From the NCBI GenBank assembly GCA_016295455.1, contig JAEDLE010000047.1, forward strand, positions 1-14,353: a stretch of 14,353 nt of DNA, written 5' to 3'. This document shows, in pieces, positions 6,808 through 14,238 of this stretch (position 1 is its first letter; every line of letters starts with the position of its first letter). The DNA comes from Bacteroidales bacterium (GTDB lineage Bacteria > Bacteroidota > Bacteroidia > Bacteroidales > UBA932). The translations under genes and the position numbers were made by a program. A model generated the notes under the pieces. The model did not search any database, had not been told where the DNA came from, and worked only from the letters and a program-made list of their open reading frames with translations.

Positions 6808-7337
6808 ATCTGTTCCAAAATCTTGTTAGTCAAAAAATCCGCCTGCTCCGCTCCAAAAGCCTTGCCACAATGCAGCACCAGGCCAAGCGCAGCCGCAACA
6901 CAAGCCACAATACCCGCAATGCATATGGCAGGAGGGTGCGGCACGAAGACCTTGCCCATCAGCCAGAACGCCGCCAGAGCAAAAGCCATCAGCAGAACAT
7001 CGGCCATCAGTCCCGGACGCGAACCGCCTCGGAACTTCAGCTCAAAACCGCCCTCTGCCTGCAACACAAGCACGGCAAGATGCCTGGTCCGGAGCGCATC
7101 CGAATAATCGAGCCACATCTCACTCTCCCCCGCCTGGCCTATGTTCTTCACACAGCCGGCGGCTATGTCCCAGACCTTGCCTACAAAAGGCTCCACCTCC
7201 AGGTCCGACTTGACGAAAACCGTCTTCAAATCCTTGAATTTCAAACTACTGTCAAACTCCATATGCATATGGTCATCTGTGCGGCCGCAAGGCCGTGTGT
7301 TCATATTCTTTACTGCAGGAGCACGTCCATGCCTCAT
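6804..7337 (-). CDS. Unrecognised membrane protein coupled to atpG (177 aa)
   Basis: I do not recognise this family. The first about 105 residues look soluble, and two hydrophobic segments follow (about 109-129, and about 137-156 with AGIVACVAAALGLVL), then a short polar tail ending NKILEQI. It could anchor a cytoplasmic domain to the inner membrane. The start is uncertain. The ATG at 7337 overlaps the atpG stop as ATGA and has GGGAGG about 12 nt upstream, which I prefer. ATGs at 7304, 7268 and 7262 are in frame, and the protein-like sequence really begins at MEFDSSLKFKDLKTVFV (7262). The extra N-terminal stretch is basic and its DNA contains a CGGCC-gcaa-GGCCG hairpin (7282-7295), so a shorter protein of about 152 aa is possible. 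The gene is followed by the exported 328-aa protein with another ATGA overlap. Confidence 0.72.
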   Translation of the reverse strand: MRHGRAPAVKNMNTRPCGRTDDHMHMEFDSSLKFKDLKTVFVKSDLEVEPFVGKVWDIAAGCVKNIGQAGESEMWLDYSDALRTRHLAVLVLQAEGGFELKFRGGSRPGLMADVLLMAFALAAFWLMGKVFVPHPPAICIAGIVACVAAALGLVLHCGKAFGAEQADFLTNKILEQI

Positions 7338-8197
7338 CGGGCCGACGAGCCTCCCACTATATCCAGTATCTCATTGGTAATCTTCTGCTGACGGCTCTTG
7401 TTATACTCCAGTCTGAGTTCCTGCAGCAGGTTGCCGGCATTGTCCGAGGCTGTCTGCATGGCAACCATGCGGGCCGCATGCTCGGCACAGGCGGAATCCA
7501 GAACCGCATTGTAGAGACGTATCCTGAGCGCCTTCGGCAGCAGGGTCTTCAGCAGAGTCCCCGCATCAGGTTCAAGAATGAACTCATCCTCTGCAGACTC
7601 ATCCCCCTCCTTTGACTCAAGGGTCAGAGGGAGATATATCTCGCTCACAGGCTGCTGCACCGCCATCGACTTCTGATGGCTATACACCAGTACCACCTTT
7701 CTGAAACGCCCCTCCGCGAAATCCCGCGTGAGCCTGTCGGCCAGAGCGGAAATGTCGGAATACGACGGTTTAACCATCAGATTCGAATAATCAGCGCTGA
7801 TCTTGACACCATTCCGGCTCAGATACTCCGCCACACGCCTGCCCAAAGTGAAGACATCCACCGCGGAAGCCCCCTCATCCTTCAGCCTGGCATATTCCTG
7901 AAGGGCAAGCTGCGAGACATTGTGGTTGAAGGCGCCGCAGAGCGAGGAGTTGGAGGAAAGGCAGACCAGGGCGACACGGTCCGAAGTCCCCTGACGCAGG
8001 AAAGGCGAGTCCGCACGGGCGTCCCTGAGAAGGGAAGCGAGTATCTTCATCAGTTCAGTGCGGTACAGGCCCATATTCCCAAGGAGATCCTGGGTCTTGT
8101 GCAGCTTCGCTGACGAGACCATCTTCATCGCCAGCGTGATCTTGAGCGTGCCGTGGACCGACGCGATGCGGCTCTTTATTTCCTTAAGGGATGACAT
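7334..8197 (-). CDS. atpG: ATP synthase F1 gamma subunit (287 aa)
   Basis: This is the central rotor shaft of F1, coupling c-ring rotation to the catalytic alpha-beta hexamer. The N-terminal helix MSSLKEIKSRIASVHGTLKITLAMKMVSSAKL is the classic gamma signature, and the C-terminal helix (about residues 240-287, including EHAARMVAMQTASDNAGN and NKSRQQKITNEILDIVGG) completes the coiled coil. The middle Rossmann-like region is intact and the length is normal. It starts 1 nt after the atpA stop, and an AAAGGA about 12 nt upstream may serve as ribosome-binding site inside the atpA end. Its stop overlaps the next gene as ATGA. It is the last ATPase gene of the cluster, as usual when the operon begins with atpD in Bacteroidetes. 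Confidence 0.96.
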   Translation of the reverse strand: MSSLKEIKSRIASVHGTLKITLAMKMVSSAKLHKTQDLLGNMGLYRTELMKILASLLRDARADSPFLRQGTSDRVALVCLSSNSSLCGAFNHNVSQLALQEYARLKDEGASAVDVFTLGRRVAEYLSRNGVKISADYSNLMVKPSYSDISALADRLTRDFAEGRFRKVVLVYSHQKSMAVQQPVSEIYLPLTLESKEGDESAEDEFILEPDAGTLLKTLLPKALRIRLYNAVLDSACAEHAARMVAMQTASDNAGNLLQELRLEYNKSRQQKITNEILDIVGGSSAR

Positions 8198-8198
8198 C

Positions 8199-9794
8199 TC
8201 AGAACGATTCCTTTCTGAAAGGCGCCGCGGCGTCGGCAGCGACCTCCTCTATCTTATGTTGAATATCCTCATTGAACACGCCCTTGCCCAGAGCCTCCAG
8301 CTCAGCGGAAGCCACGCTCCTCATCCTCTCGAGGAAAGCCTCCTGGAAAGCCTCCACCGACTCGATGTCCATATCCTTCATCAGGGCGTGGGTGCCGCAG
8401 TAGAGCACCGCAACCTGTTCACCCACAGGCATAGGGCTGTACTGGGGCTGTATCAGCAGCCTGTTGTTCTTCCTTCCCTTGTCGATGGCCATCGCCGTGA
8501 CCTTGTCCATATCGGACGAGAACTTCGAGAACGCCTCCAGCTCTCCGTACTGCGCCTGGTCTATCTTCAGGGTACCGGCAACCTTCTTCATCGACTTCAC
8601 CTGCGCGCTGCCGCCCACACGGGAAACGGATATGCCGACGTTTATCGCAGGCCGCACACCCCTGTTGAAAAGCGCGCTGTCCAGATAAATCTGGCCGTCC
8701 GTAATCGAGATCACATTGGTCGGGATATATGCCGACACATCGCCCTCCTGGGTCTCGATGATAGGAAGCGCCGTCAGCGAGCCGCCACCCTTCACCTTAC
8801 CCACAAGGGCAGGCGGAAGATCATTCATCTTCTCCGCAACCTCCTGCTGGTCAATGATTTTTGCCGCCCTCTCCAGCAATCTCGAATGCAGGTAGAAAAC
8901 ATCTCCAGGATATGCCTCCCTGCCCGAAGGCCTGCGGAGTATGAGGGAAATTTCCCTATAGGCAACGGCCTGCTTCGAGAGGTCGTCATATACGACAAGG
9001 GCATGACGTCCCGTATCCCTGAAATATTCCCCTATGGCCGCGCCTGCGAAAGGGGCGTAGTACTGGATGGCAGCCGGATCGGAAGCGGTGGCAGCAACCA
9101 CGATGGTGTATTCCATGGCACCTTTCTCCCGGAGCGTCTGCACTATGTTGGCAACAGTGGAACCCTTCAGTCCCACAGCGACATATATGCAATATACAGG
9201 GTCTCCTGCCAGATAATTGCTCCTCTGGTTGATGATGGTGTCGATGGCGATGGCCGTCTTTCCGGTCTGGCGGTCGCCGATTATCAGTTCCCTCTGGCCA
9301 CGGCCTATGGGAATCATCGCGTCAATGGCCTTGAGTCCGGTCTGGAGAGGCTGGCTGACAGGCTGACGGAATATCACGCCCGGAGCCTTGCGCTCAAGCG
9401 GCATCTCCACCAGGGCTCCCGTCACGGGACCGTTGCCGTCCAGAGGATTGCCCAGCGGGTCCACCACCCTGCCAATCATCGACTCGCCCACATTGACGGA
9501 AGCTATCCTCCCGGTCCTGCGGACCGTCATCCCTTCCTTGACCATATGCGTCGGACCAAGGAGCATCGCCCCGACGTTGTCCTCTTCAAGGTTCATTGCA
9601 ACGGCCATCACGCCATTCCCGAACTCAAGCAGTTCGCCGACCTCGGCATTGTTGAGGCCATATATGCGGACAACTCCGTCACTCACCTCGAGCACGGAAC
9701 CCACCTCCTCGAACCTCGCCGTAAGGTCCACGGACTGCAACTGCTTCAGCAGCAGTTCAGACACTTCACTCGGCTTCAGATATATGTGCGACAT
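8199..9794 (-). CDS. atpA: ATP synthase F1 alpha subunit (531 aa)
   Basis: This is the non-catalytic nucleotide-binding subunit of the F1 hexamer. The ATG at 9794 (MSHIYLKPSEV) is chosen; the reading frame stays open 43 codons further only because the 58-nt leader and the end of atpH contain no in-frame stop, and that extension is not alpha-like. Motifs are: Walker A GDRQTGKT (173-180), Walker B region ALVVYDDLSKQ (about 265-274), SRLLERAAK (304-312), ISVSRVGGSAQ with the arginine-finger equivalent R392, and the strongly conserved VISITDGQIYL. The segment between RAAK and GSLTALP is a few residues longer than in E. coli, as I expect for Bacteroidetes. The C-terminal helical domain is complete. 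It lies between atpH (58 nt upstream) and atpG (1 nt downstream). Confidence 0.97.
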   Translation of the reverse strand: MSHIYLKPSEVSELLLKQLQSVDLTARFEEVGSVLEVSDGVVRIYGLNNAEVGELLEFGNGVMAVAMNLEEDNVGAMLLGPTHMVKEGMTVRRTGRIASVNVGESMIGRVVDPLGNPLDGNGPVTGALVEMPLERKAPGVIFRQPVSQPLQTGLKAIDAMIPIGRGQRELIIGDRQTGKTAIAIDTIINQRSNYLAGDPVYCIYVAVGLKGSTVANIVQTLREKGAMEYTIVVAATASDPAAIQYYAPFAGAAIGEYFRDTGRHALVVYDDLSKQAVAYREISLILRRPSGREAYPGDVFYLHSRLLERAAKIIDQQEVAEKMNDLPPALVGKVKGGGSLTALPIIETQEGDVSAYIPTNVISITDGQIYLDSALFNRGVRPAINVGISVSRVGGSAQVKSMKKVAGTLKIDQAQYGELEAFSKFSSDMDKVTAMAIDKGRKNNRLLIQPQYSPMPVGEQVAVLYCGTHALMKDMDIESVEAFQEAFLERMRSVASAELEALGKGVFNEDIQHKIEEVAADAAAPFRKESF

Positions 9795-9852
9795 ATCATC
9801 AAGTTCAAAATAATCTGTTGTTGTGAGGATTGTGCGGCTTGCGAGACATTGG

Positions 9853-10407
9853 TCAGACCAATCTCCTGTTCTGTTCCACAAACTGCCTGCGCAAGGTATC
9901 CAGCTGGCCCTTGACACTGGCATCTATCCTCTCATCGTCTATCGTAAGCATAAAACCACCTATCAGAGACGGGTCGACATGAGTCTCGACCATGATGCTG
10001 CATCCGGTGAGGTTCCCGACCACTTCCCTGATTCTTTCCTCAAGAGCTCCGGACGGAACTGCAGTCACCAGAGAGGCACGGAGTATCTTCTTCCGATGAA
10101 ACACCTTGTCCAGGAAGGTATAAAGCATCATCCTCAGGAAAGGCGTCCTTCCGTTGCGTATCACCATGGAGATGAAGCGCTCCAGCCGCGGATCCATATT
10201 CCCGCCAAGGGCCGCCTTCAGAAGTTCCATCTTGACAGCCGGAGTACAGGCTACCGGGTCCGAGAGGGCCTGACGGAGCTTGGGATGTGCGTTCATAGCC
10301 TTGACCAGAGTCATCACCTCATTGAACACAGGATCCGCATCAGGTGCATCCCCGACGAATTCCAGAAAAGCCTTGGTATATCTTGATACTATCTCCCCGG
10401 TATTCAT
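9853..10407 (-). CDS. atpH: ATP synthase delta (OSCP) subunit (184 aa)
   Basis: This is the peripheral stalk cap that joins subunit b to the top of the alpha-beta hexamer. The N-terminal six-helix domain begins EIVSRYTKAFLEFV, with the conserved YAxAL-like opening altered to YTKAFL. The C-terminal part contains GALEERIREVVGNLTGCS followed by DPSLIGGFMLTIDDERIDASVKGQL, the delta/OSCP hallmark, in which IGG and the short strand before the last helix are most conserved. The length is typical. The ATG at 10407 overlaps the stop of atpF as ATGA, so the b and delta subunits are translationally coupled, which fits their direct contact in the stalk. Confidence 0.94.
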   Translation of the reverse strand: MNTGEIVSRYTKAFLEFVGDAPDADPVFNEVMTLVKAMNAHPKLRQALSDPVACTPAVKMELLKAALGGNMDPRLERFISMVIRNGRTPFLRMMLYTFLDKVFHRKKILRASLVTAVPSGALEERIREVVGNLTGCSIMVETHVDPSLIGGFMLTIDDERIDASVKGQLDTLRRQFVEQNRRLV

Positions 10408-10904
10408 TTGTCTTGCTCGGACAATTCGTCTATCAGCCTGTTGACATAGCGCAGCTGCTCACCATCACCATCGAGGGACTTGCGGAGCACCTTCCCGGCA
10501 ATCTGCATCGAAAGATCCGCCACCTTCCCCCTAAGTTCCCGCAGAGCCGTCTCCTTCTCGTGTTCGATGTCCTGTCTGGCCTTGGTGACTATGCGCTCGG
10601 ACTCAGCCAGGGCTTCCTCCCTTGCCTGGGAGACTATCTGCCTGCGGGTAAGATTAGCGTCGCTGATGATGGCGTCGCGCTCCTCCTTCGCCCTCGCGAT
10701 AAGTTCCTCCTGCTCCCTGGCAAGAACCTTCATCCTTTCCTCCGCCTTCTTCAGGTCATCAAGGGTGGTACGGATACGCTCCGCCCTCGCTTCGACCGAA
10801 CGGGTGATGACGGGGAAGCCGAACCTGGCCAGTATGAAAAGGACTATGCCGAATATCAGCGTCATCCATACCAGCAGGCCAAAATCAGGAGTTACGAGAG
10901 ACAT
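10404..10904 (-). CDS. atpF: ATP synthase Fo b subunit (166 aa)
   Basis: This is the membrane anchor and peripheral stalk of the ATPase. One transmembrane helix occupies about residues 8-32 (LLVWMTLIFGIVLFILARF), followed by a long charged helical region rich in Glu, Arg, Ala and Lys (about 38-166) that forms the dimeric stalk. The opening VTPDFGLLVWMTLIFGIVLFIL pattern is typical of Bacteroidetes b subunits. Only one b gene is present, with no b' paralogue, so a homodimer is expected. The ATG at 10904 lies 3 nt after the atpE stop, and the gene ends in an ATGA overlap with atpH. Confidence 0.95.
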   Translation of the reverse strand: MSLVTPDFGLLVWMTLIFGIVLFILARFGFPVITRSVEARAERIRTTLDDLKKAEERMKVLAREQEELIARAKEERDAIISDANLTRRQIVSQAREEALAESERIVTKARQDIEHEKETALRELRGKVADLSMQIAGKVLRKSLDGDGEQLRYVNRLIDELSEQDK

Positions 10905-10907
10905 TTC

Positions 10908-11162
10908 CTACTTTGCGATAAGACAGACCACGATTGCGAAAAGGCAGGCACCCTCGACAAGGGCAGCGATGATGATGGCAGTCATCCTGTAATTCGAAGC
11001 CATCTCAGGCTGACGCGCACCTGCCTCGATGGCAGCCTTTCCTATCTTGGATATGCCGAATGCTGCAGCAAGCGCCGCAATGGCAGCACCGAAAGCCGCG
11101 CCTATCTTTCCGAGAGCCGCACCGGCTGCCGCCTGAAGTAAGATTGAAAGTAACATATTCAT
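10908..11162 (-). CDS. atpE: ATP synthase Fo c subunit (84 aa)
   Basis: This proteolipid forms the rotating c-ring. It is a two-helix hairpin, helix 1 at about 11-45 and helix 2 at about 58-83, joined by the conserved polar loop ARQPE (49-53). E70 in AALVEGACLF is the ion-binding carboxylate. E70 is followed by Gly and Ala rather than Ser/Thr, and the helix 1 site aligned with the Na+-coordinating Gln of Na+-type rings is Ile, so proton coupling is expected. Helix 1 is unusually alanine-rich (GAAFGAAIAALAAAFG, 21-36), with several of the usual packing glycines replaced. The ATG at 11162 follows an AT-only stretch without a Shine-Dalgarno sequence; an ATG two codons later is an alternative. 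A 130-nt gap with a hairpin separates it from atpB. Confidence 0.95.
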   Translation of the reverse strand: MNMLLSILLQAAAGAALGKIGAAFGAAIAALAAAFGISKIGKAAIEAGARQPEMASNYRMTAIIIAALVEGACLFAIVVCLIAK

Positions 11163-11230
11163 ATAATTAAATAATTATCAATTGTATATGCTCACGTAGC
11201 CCGTAGGAGGGATTCCGTGCATTATAGTTT

Positions 11231-11248
11231 GTCTTCCGTCCGGAAGAC
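11231..11248 (-). promoter_or_regulatory. Intercistronic hairpin between atpB and atpE
   Basis: GTCTTCC-gtcc-GGAAGAC is a perfect 7-bp stem with a 4-nt loop in the atpB-atpE gap. On the minus strand AAACTATAAT follows rather than a T-tract, so a terminator is unlikely. It is a candidate RNA-processing or stability element placed before the gene for the most abundant ATPase subunit. The last 40 nt before atpE are strongly AT-rich. Confidence 0.5.
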
Positions 11249-11292
11249 GTTGTTCCGGCGCCATTATCCGGTAAGCCGTTGACCGGGAGGCG

Positions 11293-12333
11293 TTAATCAG
11301 GCGTCTGCCGCGAGAGGCCTATGAACACCGCTGAAAGCATCGTAAACACATATGCCTGGATGAACGCCACCAGCAGTTCGAGTATATCCATAAACACGCC
11401 CAGCACTATTGCCACAACTCCCAGGCCAGCATTCATAGCCGCTCCGAGTTCTGCAGTCAGGAAAATCACCGCCACCACGCCAAGAATCATGAAATGCCCC
11501 GCAAGTATGTTCGCAAAAAGCCTGACCATCAGACTGAAAGGCTTGGTGAACATACCTATGACCTCGATTGCCGGCATCAGAGGCAACGGCAGCTTCAGCC
11601 AGGCGGGAACATCCGGCCAGAAAATCTCCTTCCAATAATGCCGGTTTCCGAATATGTTGACGGTGAAGAAGGTGAACAGGGCAAGCACAAGGGTCACCGC
11701 TATGTTGCCGGTAATGTTGGCCCCGCCAGGGAAGAACGGCACCAGACCCATCAGGTTGTTGATCAGTATGAAAAAGAAGGCAGTCAGAAGATAAGGCGAA
11801 TACCTCCTGTAATCCTTCCCTATGCAGTCCTTGGCTATGTCATCCTCAACCATCATGACCACCATTTCCATAAGGCCGGCAAAGCCCGAAGGGACCTCCG
11901 TGCGGGCATCGTGACGCCTGTACCAGTTCGCCGTGAAAAGCACCAGCAGCACAAGCAACAGGCTGTTGAACAGCAATCCGGCAACATTCTTGGTAACCGA
12001 AAGGTCCAGTGGCCTGAGCCGGCTTCCGTCCGGCAGGGTCTCCATTATGCGGCCCTTGCCGCCACCCTCCGCAGGGACTATTGAAAAGCCCTTCCACTGT
12101 TCCCCGTGCGTCAGTCGGGACGAGAGGAAGCAGTGCCATCCGCTGCTGCGGCTATAGAGAATGACAGGAAGAGGAATCGAAACGTGATGACCCTTGAACG
12201 TGGTCAGATGCCATTCGTAGGCATCACTGACGTGACCATAGAGATACTCGTCCATATCCAGTTCCTCCGCCTTCAGGACAGAAGGCAGGAACAGCGCCAG
12301 GGCGACAAATATGAACTTGAGCCTTTCCATCAT
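11293..12333 (-). CDS. atpB: ATP synthase Fo a subunit with exported N-terminal extension (346 aa)
   Basis: This is the stator channel subunit that carries protons to and from the c-ring. The core (about 115-346) has the usual membrane helices; R271 in KPFSLMVRLFANILAGHFM is the essential arginine (E. coli R210). H280 stands where E. coli has E219, and E319 stands where E. coli has H245, the swapped pair also known from mitochondria; Q326 corresponds to Q252. The N-terminus is a signal-like hydrophobic segment (about 5-22) followed by about 95 polar residues (EWHLTTFKGHHVSIPLPVILY) before the first core helix, a Bacteroidetes-type extension. The ATG at 12333 overlaps the atpC stop as ATGA; the frame opens at an upstream TTG (12342), which I reject, and a second ATG follows at 12330. 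Confidence 0.94.
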   Translation of the reverse strand: MMERLKFIFVALALFLPSVLKAEELDMDEYLYGHVSDAYEWHLTTFKGHHVSIPLPVILYSRSSGWHCFLSSRLTHGEQWKGFSIVPAEGGGKGRIMETLPDGSRLRPLDLSVTKNVAGLLFNSLLLVLLVLFTANWYRRHDARTEVPSGFAGLMEMVVMMVEDDIAKDCIGKDYRRYSPYLLTAFFFILINNLMGLVPFFPGGANITGNIAVTLVLALFTFFTVNIFGNRHYWKEIFWPDVPAWLKLPLPLMPAIEVIGMFTKPFSLMVRLFANILAGHFMILGVVAVIFLTAELGAAMNAGLGVVAIVLGVFMDILELLVAFIQAYVFTMLSAVFIGLSRQTPD

Positions 12334-12569
12334 TCCACGCAAGCACAGACCACATTATCCTTCACCTCGACGAAACCCGAGGATATGGAACAGGAAAACC
12401 TCTCTCCTTCACGGAGATATGATATTTCGCCCTGCTCAAGGGATGAAATGATGGGGGCATGGTTCCTCAATACGACGAAAGGACCGAGGGTACCCGGCAG
12501 GGTTACCTCATCCACCATCTCATCCAGCAACAGTTTCACCGGAGATATGATTCTGAGCCTGATATCCAT
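12330..12569 (-). CDS. atpC: ATP synthase F1 epsilon subunit, short form (79 aa)
   Basis: This rotor subunit links gamma to the c-ring. The start at 12569 gives MDIRLRIISPVKLLLDEMVDEVTLPGTLGPFVVL, the normal epsilon opening. The beta-sandwich is complete, with GPFVVLRNHAPIISSLEQGEI and SGFVEVKDNVVCACVE. The reading frame can be extended 18 codons upstream, but that stretch overlaps the end of atpD and is not epsilon-like. The protein ends right after the sandwich, so the C-terminal two-helix domain that inhibits ATP hydrolysis in about 135-residue homologues is missing. No frameshifted remnant is visible, because atpB starts in an ATGA overlap at the stop. It begins 7 nt after the atpD stop. 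Confidence 0.93.
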   Translation of the reverse strand: MDIRLRIISPVKLLLDEMVDEVTLPGTLGPFVVLRNHAPIISSLEQGEISYLREGERFSCSISSGFVEVKDNVVCACVE

Positions 12570-12576
12570 TGCAGCC

Positions 12577-14103
12577 TCATTCAGCAGCCCGCGCAAGAAT
12601 CTCCTCGCCCTTGCGTATGGCATCTTCTATGGTCCCTACATTGAGGAAGGCCTGTTCCGGAAGATTATCCACCTCTCCGTCGAGTATCATTGCGAAACCC
12701 TTGACCGTGTCCTCGATTTCCACCATCACCCCGGGTATGCCGGTAAACTGCTCGGCCACGAAGAAAGGCTGGGAAAGGAAACGCTGAACCTTCCTGGCCC
12801 TGTTCACGGTCAGTTTGTCCTCATCAGACAGCTCATCCATGCCGAGTATGGATATGATATCCTGAAGTTCGGCATTCTTCTGGAGTATCTGCTTCACCCT
12901 CTGCGCCACGTCATAGTGCCTGCGGCCCACGATATTGGGATCAAGGATGCGCGAAGTGGACTCAAGCGGATCCACGGCAGGATATATGCCAAGTCCGGCT
13001 ATCTTCCTGCTGAGCACGGTGGTCGCGTCAAGATGCGAGAACGTGGTCGCCGGAGCCGGGTCCGTAAGGTCATCGGCAGGGACATAAACCGCCTGGACGG
13101 AGGTAATCGATCCGTCCTTGGTGGAGGTGATGCGCTCCTGCATCTGACCCATTTCCGTAGCCAGGGTCGGCTGGTATCCCACTGCCGACGGCATACGGCC
13201 GAGCAGCGCAGAAACCTCCGAACCCGCCTGGGTGAAACGGAATATGTTGTCTATGAAGAAAAGAATATCCTTCGGGCCGGAACCGTCGTTCCCGTCCCTG
13301 AACGATTCAGCAAGGGTAAGGCCGGAGAGAGCCACAGACGAGCGGGCTCCGGGAGGTTCATTCATCTGGCCGAACACCATCGCGACCTGAGACTTCTCCA
13401 ACTCGTTCCTGTCCACCTTCGAAAGGTCCCAATGGCCCTCCGCCATATTCCTGACAAACTCGTCGCCATATCGGATGACACCCGACTCGATCATCTCCCT
13501 GAGAAGGTCGTTGCCCTCTCGGGTACGCTCGCCGACGCCGGCGAATACCGAGAAACCGTCGTGTTTCTTGGCGATGTTGTTGATAAGTTCCTTGATAAGC
13601 ACGGTCTTGCCTACGCCCGCACCCCCGAAGAGGCCTATCTTGCCACCCTTGAGATACGGCTCCAGAAGGTCAATGACCTTGATGCCCGTGGACAGAATCT
13701 CCTGGGAAGTAGTGAGATTCTCGAACTTAGGAGCCTCGCGGTGGATGGAAAGCGCTCCGCTCCTGTCCATATCCCCGAGACCGTCGATACTGTCACCGGT
13801 GACATTCATCACCCTGCCCCTGATCTGGGCGCCTACAGGCATCGAAATAGGCGATGAAAGGCTCCTGACCTCCAATCCGCGCCTGAGGCCCTCGGTGGAA
13901 TCCATCGCAACCGTGCGCACCGTATCCTCACCAATATGTTGCTGTACCTCCACTATGAGGTCACGTCCACCCTCCCGAGGGATGGCGAGCGCATCATTGA
14001 TGCCGGGAAGCACGCAATCCGCGTGCCCCTCAGGAAACTCGAAACGGACATCCACGACCGGTCCGATAATCTGCGATATCCGGCCTGTGACTGGAACTGA
14101 CAT
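12577..14103 (-). CDS. atpD: ATP synthase F1 beta subunit, catalytic (508 aa)
   Basis: This is the catalytic subunit of F1 and the first gene of the operon. The ATG at 14103 (MSVPVTGRISQIIGPVVDV) is chosen over one 5 codons upstream. Motifs are: Walker A GGAGVGKT (160-167), catalytic Glu in GERTREG (E192), Walker B region ILFFIDNIFRF (280-290), the signature ALLGRMPSAVGYQPTLATEMG (299-319), and the DELSEED loop present as DELSDED (423-429). A short Gly-rich insertion, GNDGSGPKD (271-279), precedes the Walker B strand, as is usual in Bacteroidetes beta subunits. The C-terminal helical domain is complete. The epsilon gene follows after 7 nt. A 250-nt region upstream holds a candidate promoter. 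Confidence 0.97.
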   Translation of the reverse strand: MSVPVTGRISQIIGPVVDVRFEFPEGHADCVLPGINDALAIPREGGRDLIVEVQQHIGEDTVRTVAMDSTEGLRRGLEVRSLSSPISMPVGAQIRGRVMNVTGDSIDGLGDMDRSGALSIHREAPKFENLTTSQEILSTGIKVIDLLEPYLKGGKIGLFGGAGVGKTVLIKELINNIAKKHDGFSVFAGVGERTREGNDLLREMIESGVIRYGDEFVRNMAEGHWDLSKVDRNELEKSQVAMVFGQMNEPPGARSSVALSGLTLAESFRDGNDGSGPKDILFFIDNIFRFTQAGSEVSALLGRMPSAVGYQPTLATEMGQMQERITSTKDGSITSVQAVYVPADDLTDPAPATTFSHLDATTVLSRKIAGLGIYPAVDPLESTSRILDPNIVGRRHYDVAQRVKQILQKNAELQDIISILGMDELSDEDKLTVNRARKVQRFLSQPFFVAEQFTGIPGVMVEIEDTVKGFAMILDGEVDNLPEQAFLNVGTIEDAIRKGEEILARAAE

Positions 14104-14230
14104 ATCAAAAAAACGCAATATCTATCTCTATGCCAAGTAGATACATCGGTAGGCAGGAAACTCCTTCTCACAAAACGCAGTAACCGCTCCGCCGCGGCCG
14201 AACTCTCAGCCACACAACTTGGCGCAGACG

Positions 14231-14238
14231 CAAATATA
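14231..14238 (-). promoter_or_regulatory. Candidate -7 promoter box for the atp operon
   Basis: The minus strand reads TATATTTG, a full match to the Bacteroidetes TAnnTTTG box, 128 nt upstream of the atpD ATG. It would give a leader of about 120 nt. No convincing TTTG -33 box is seen at 19-21 nt, although an eight-T run with TTTG lies immediately upstream of the box. Confidence 0.42.

Noticed and set aside
8058..9914. Plus-strand 618-aa open frame opposite atpA
   Set aside because: It exists because GC-rich codons of atpA leave few stops on the opposite strand. It is His/Arg/Leu-rich without domain patterns and shares no start signal.
12106..13857. Plus-strand 583-aa open frame opposite atpB, atpC and atpD
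   Set aside because: It spans three well-supported genes on the other strand and has no recognisable motif, so it is a shadow frame.
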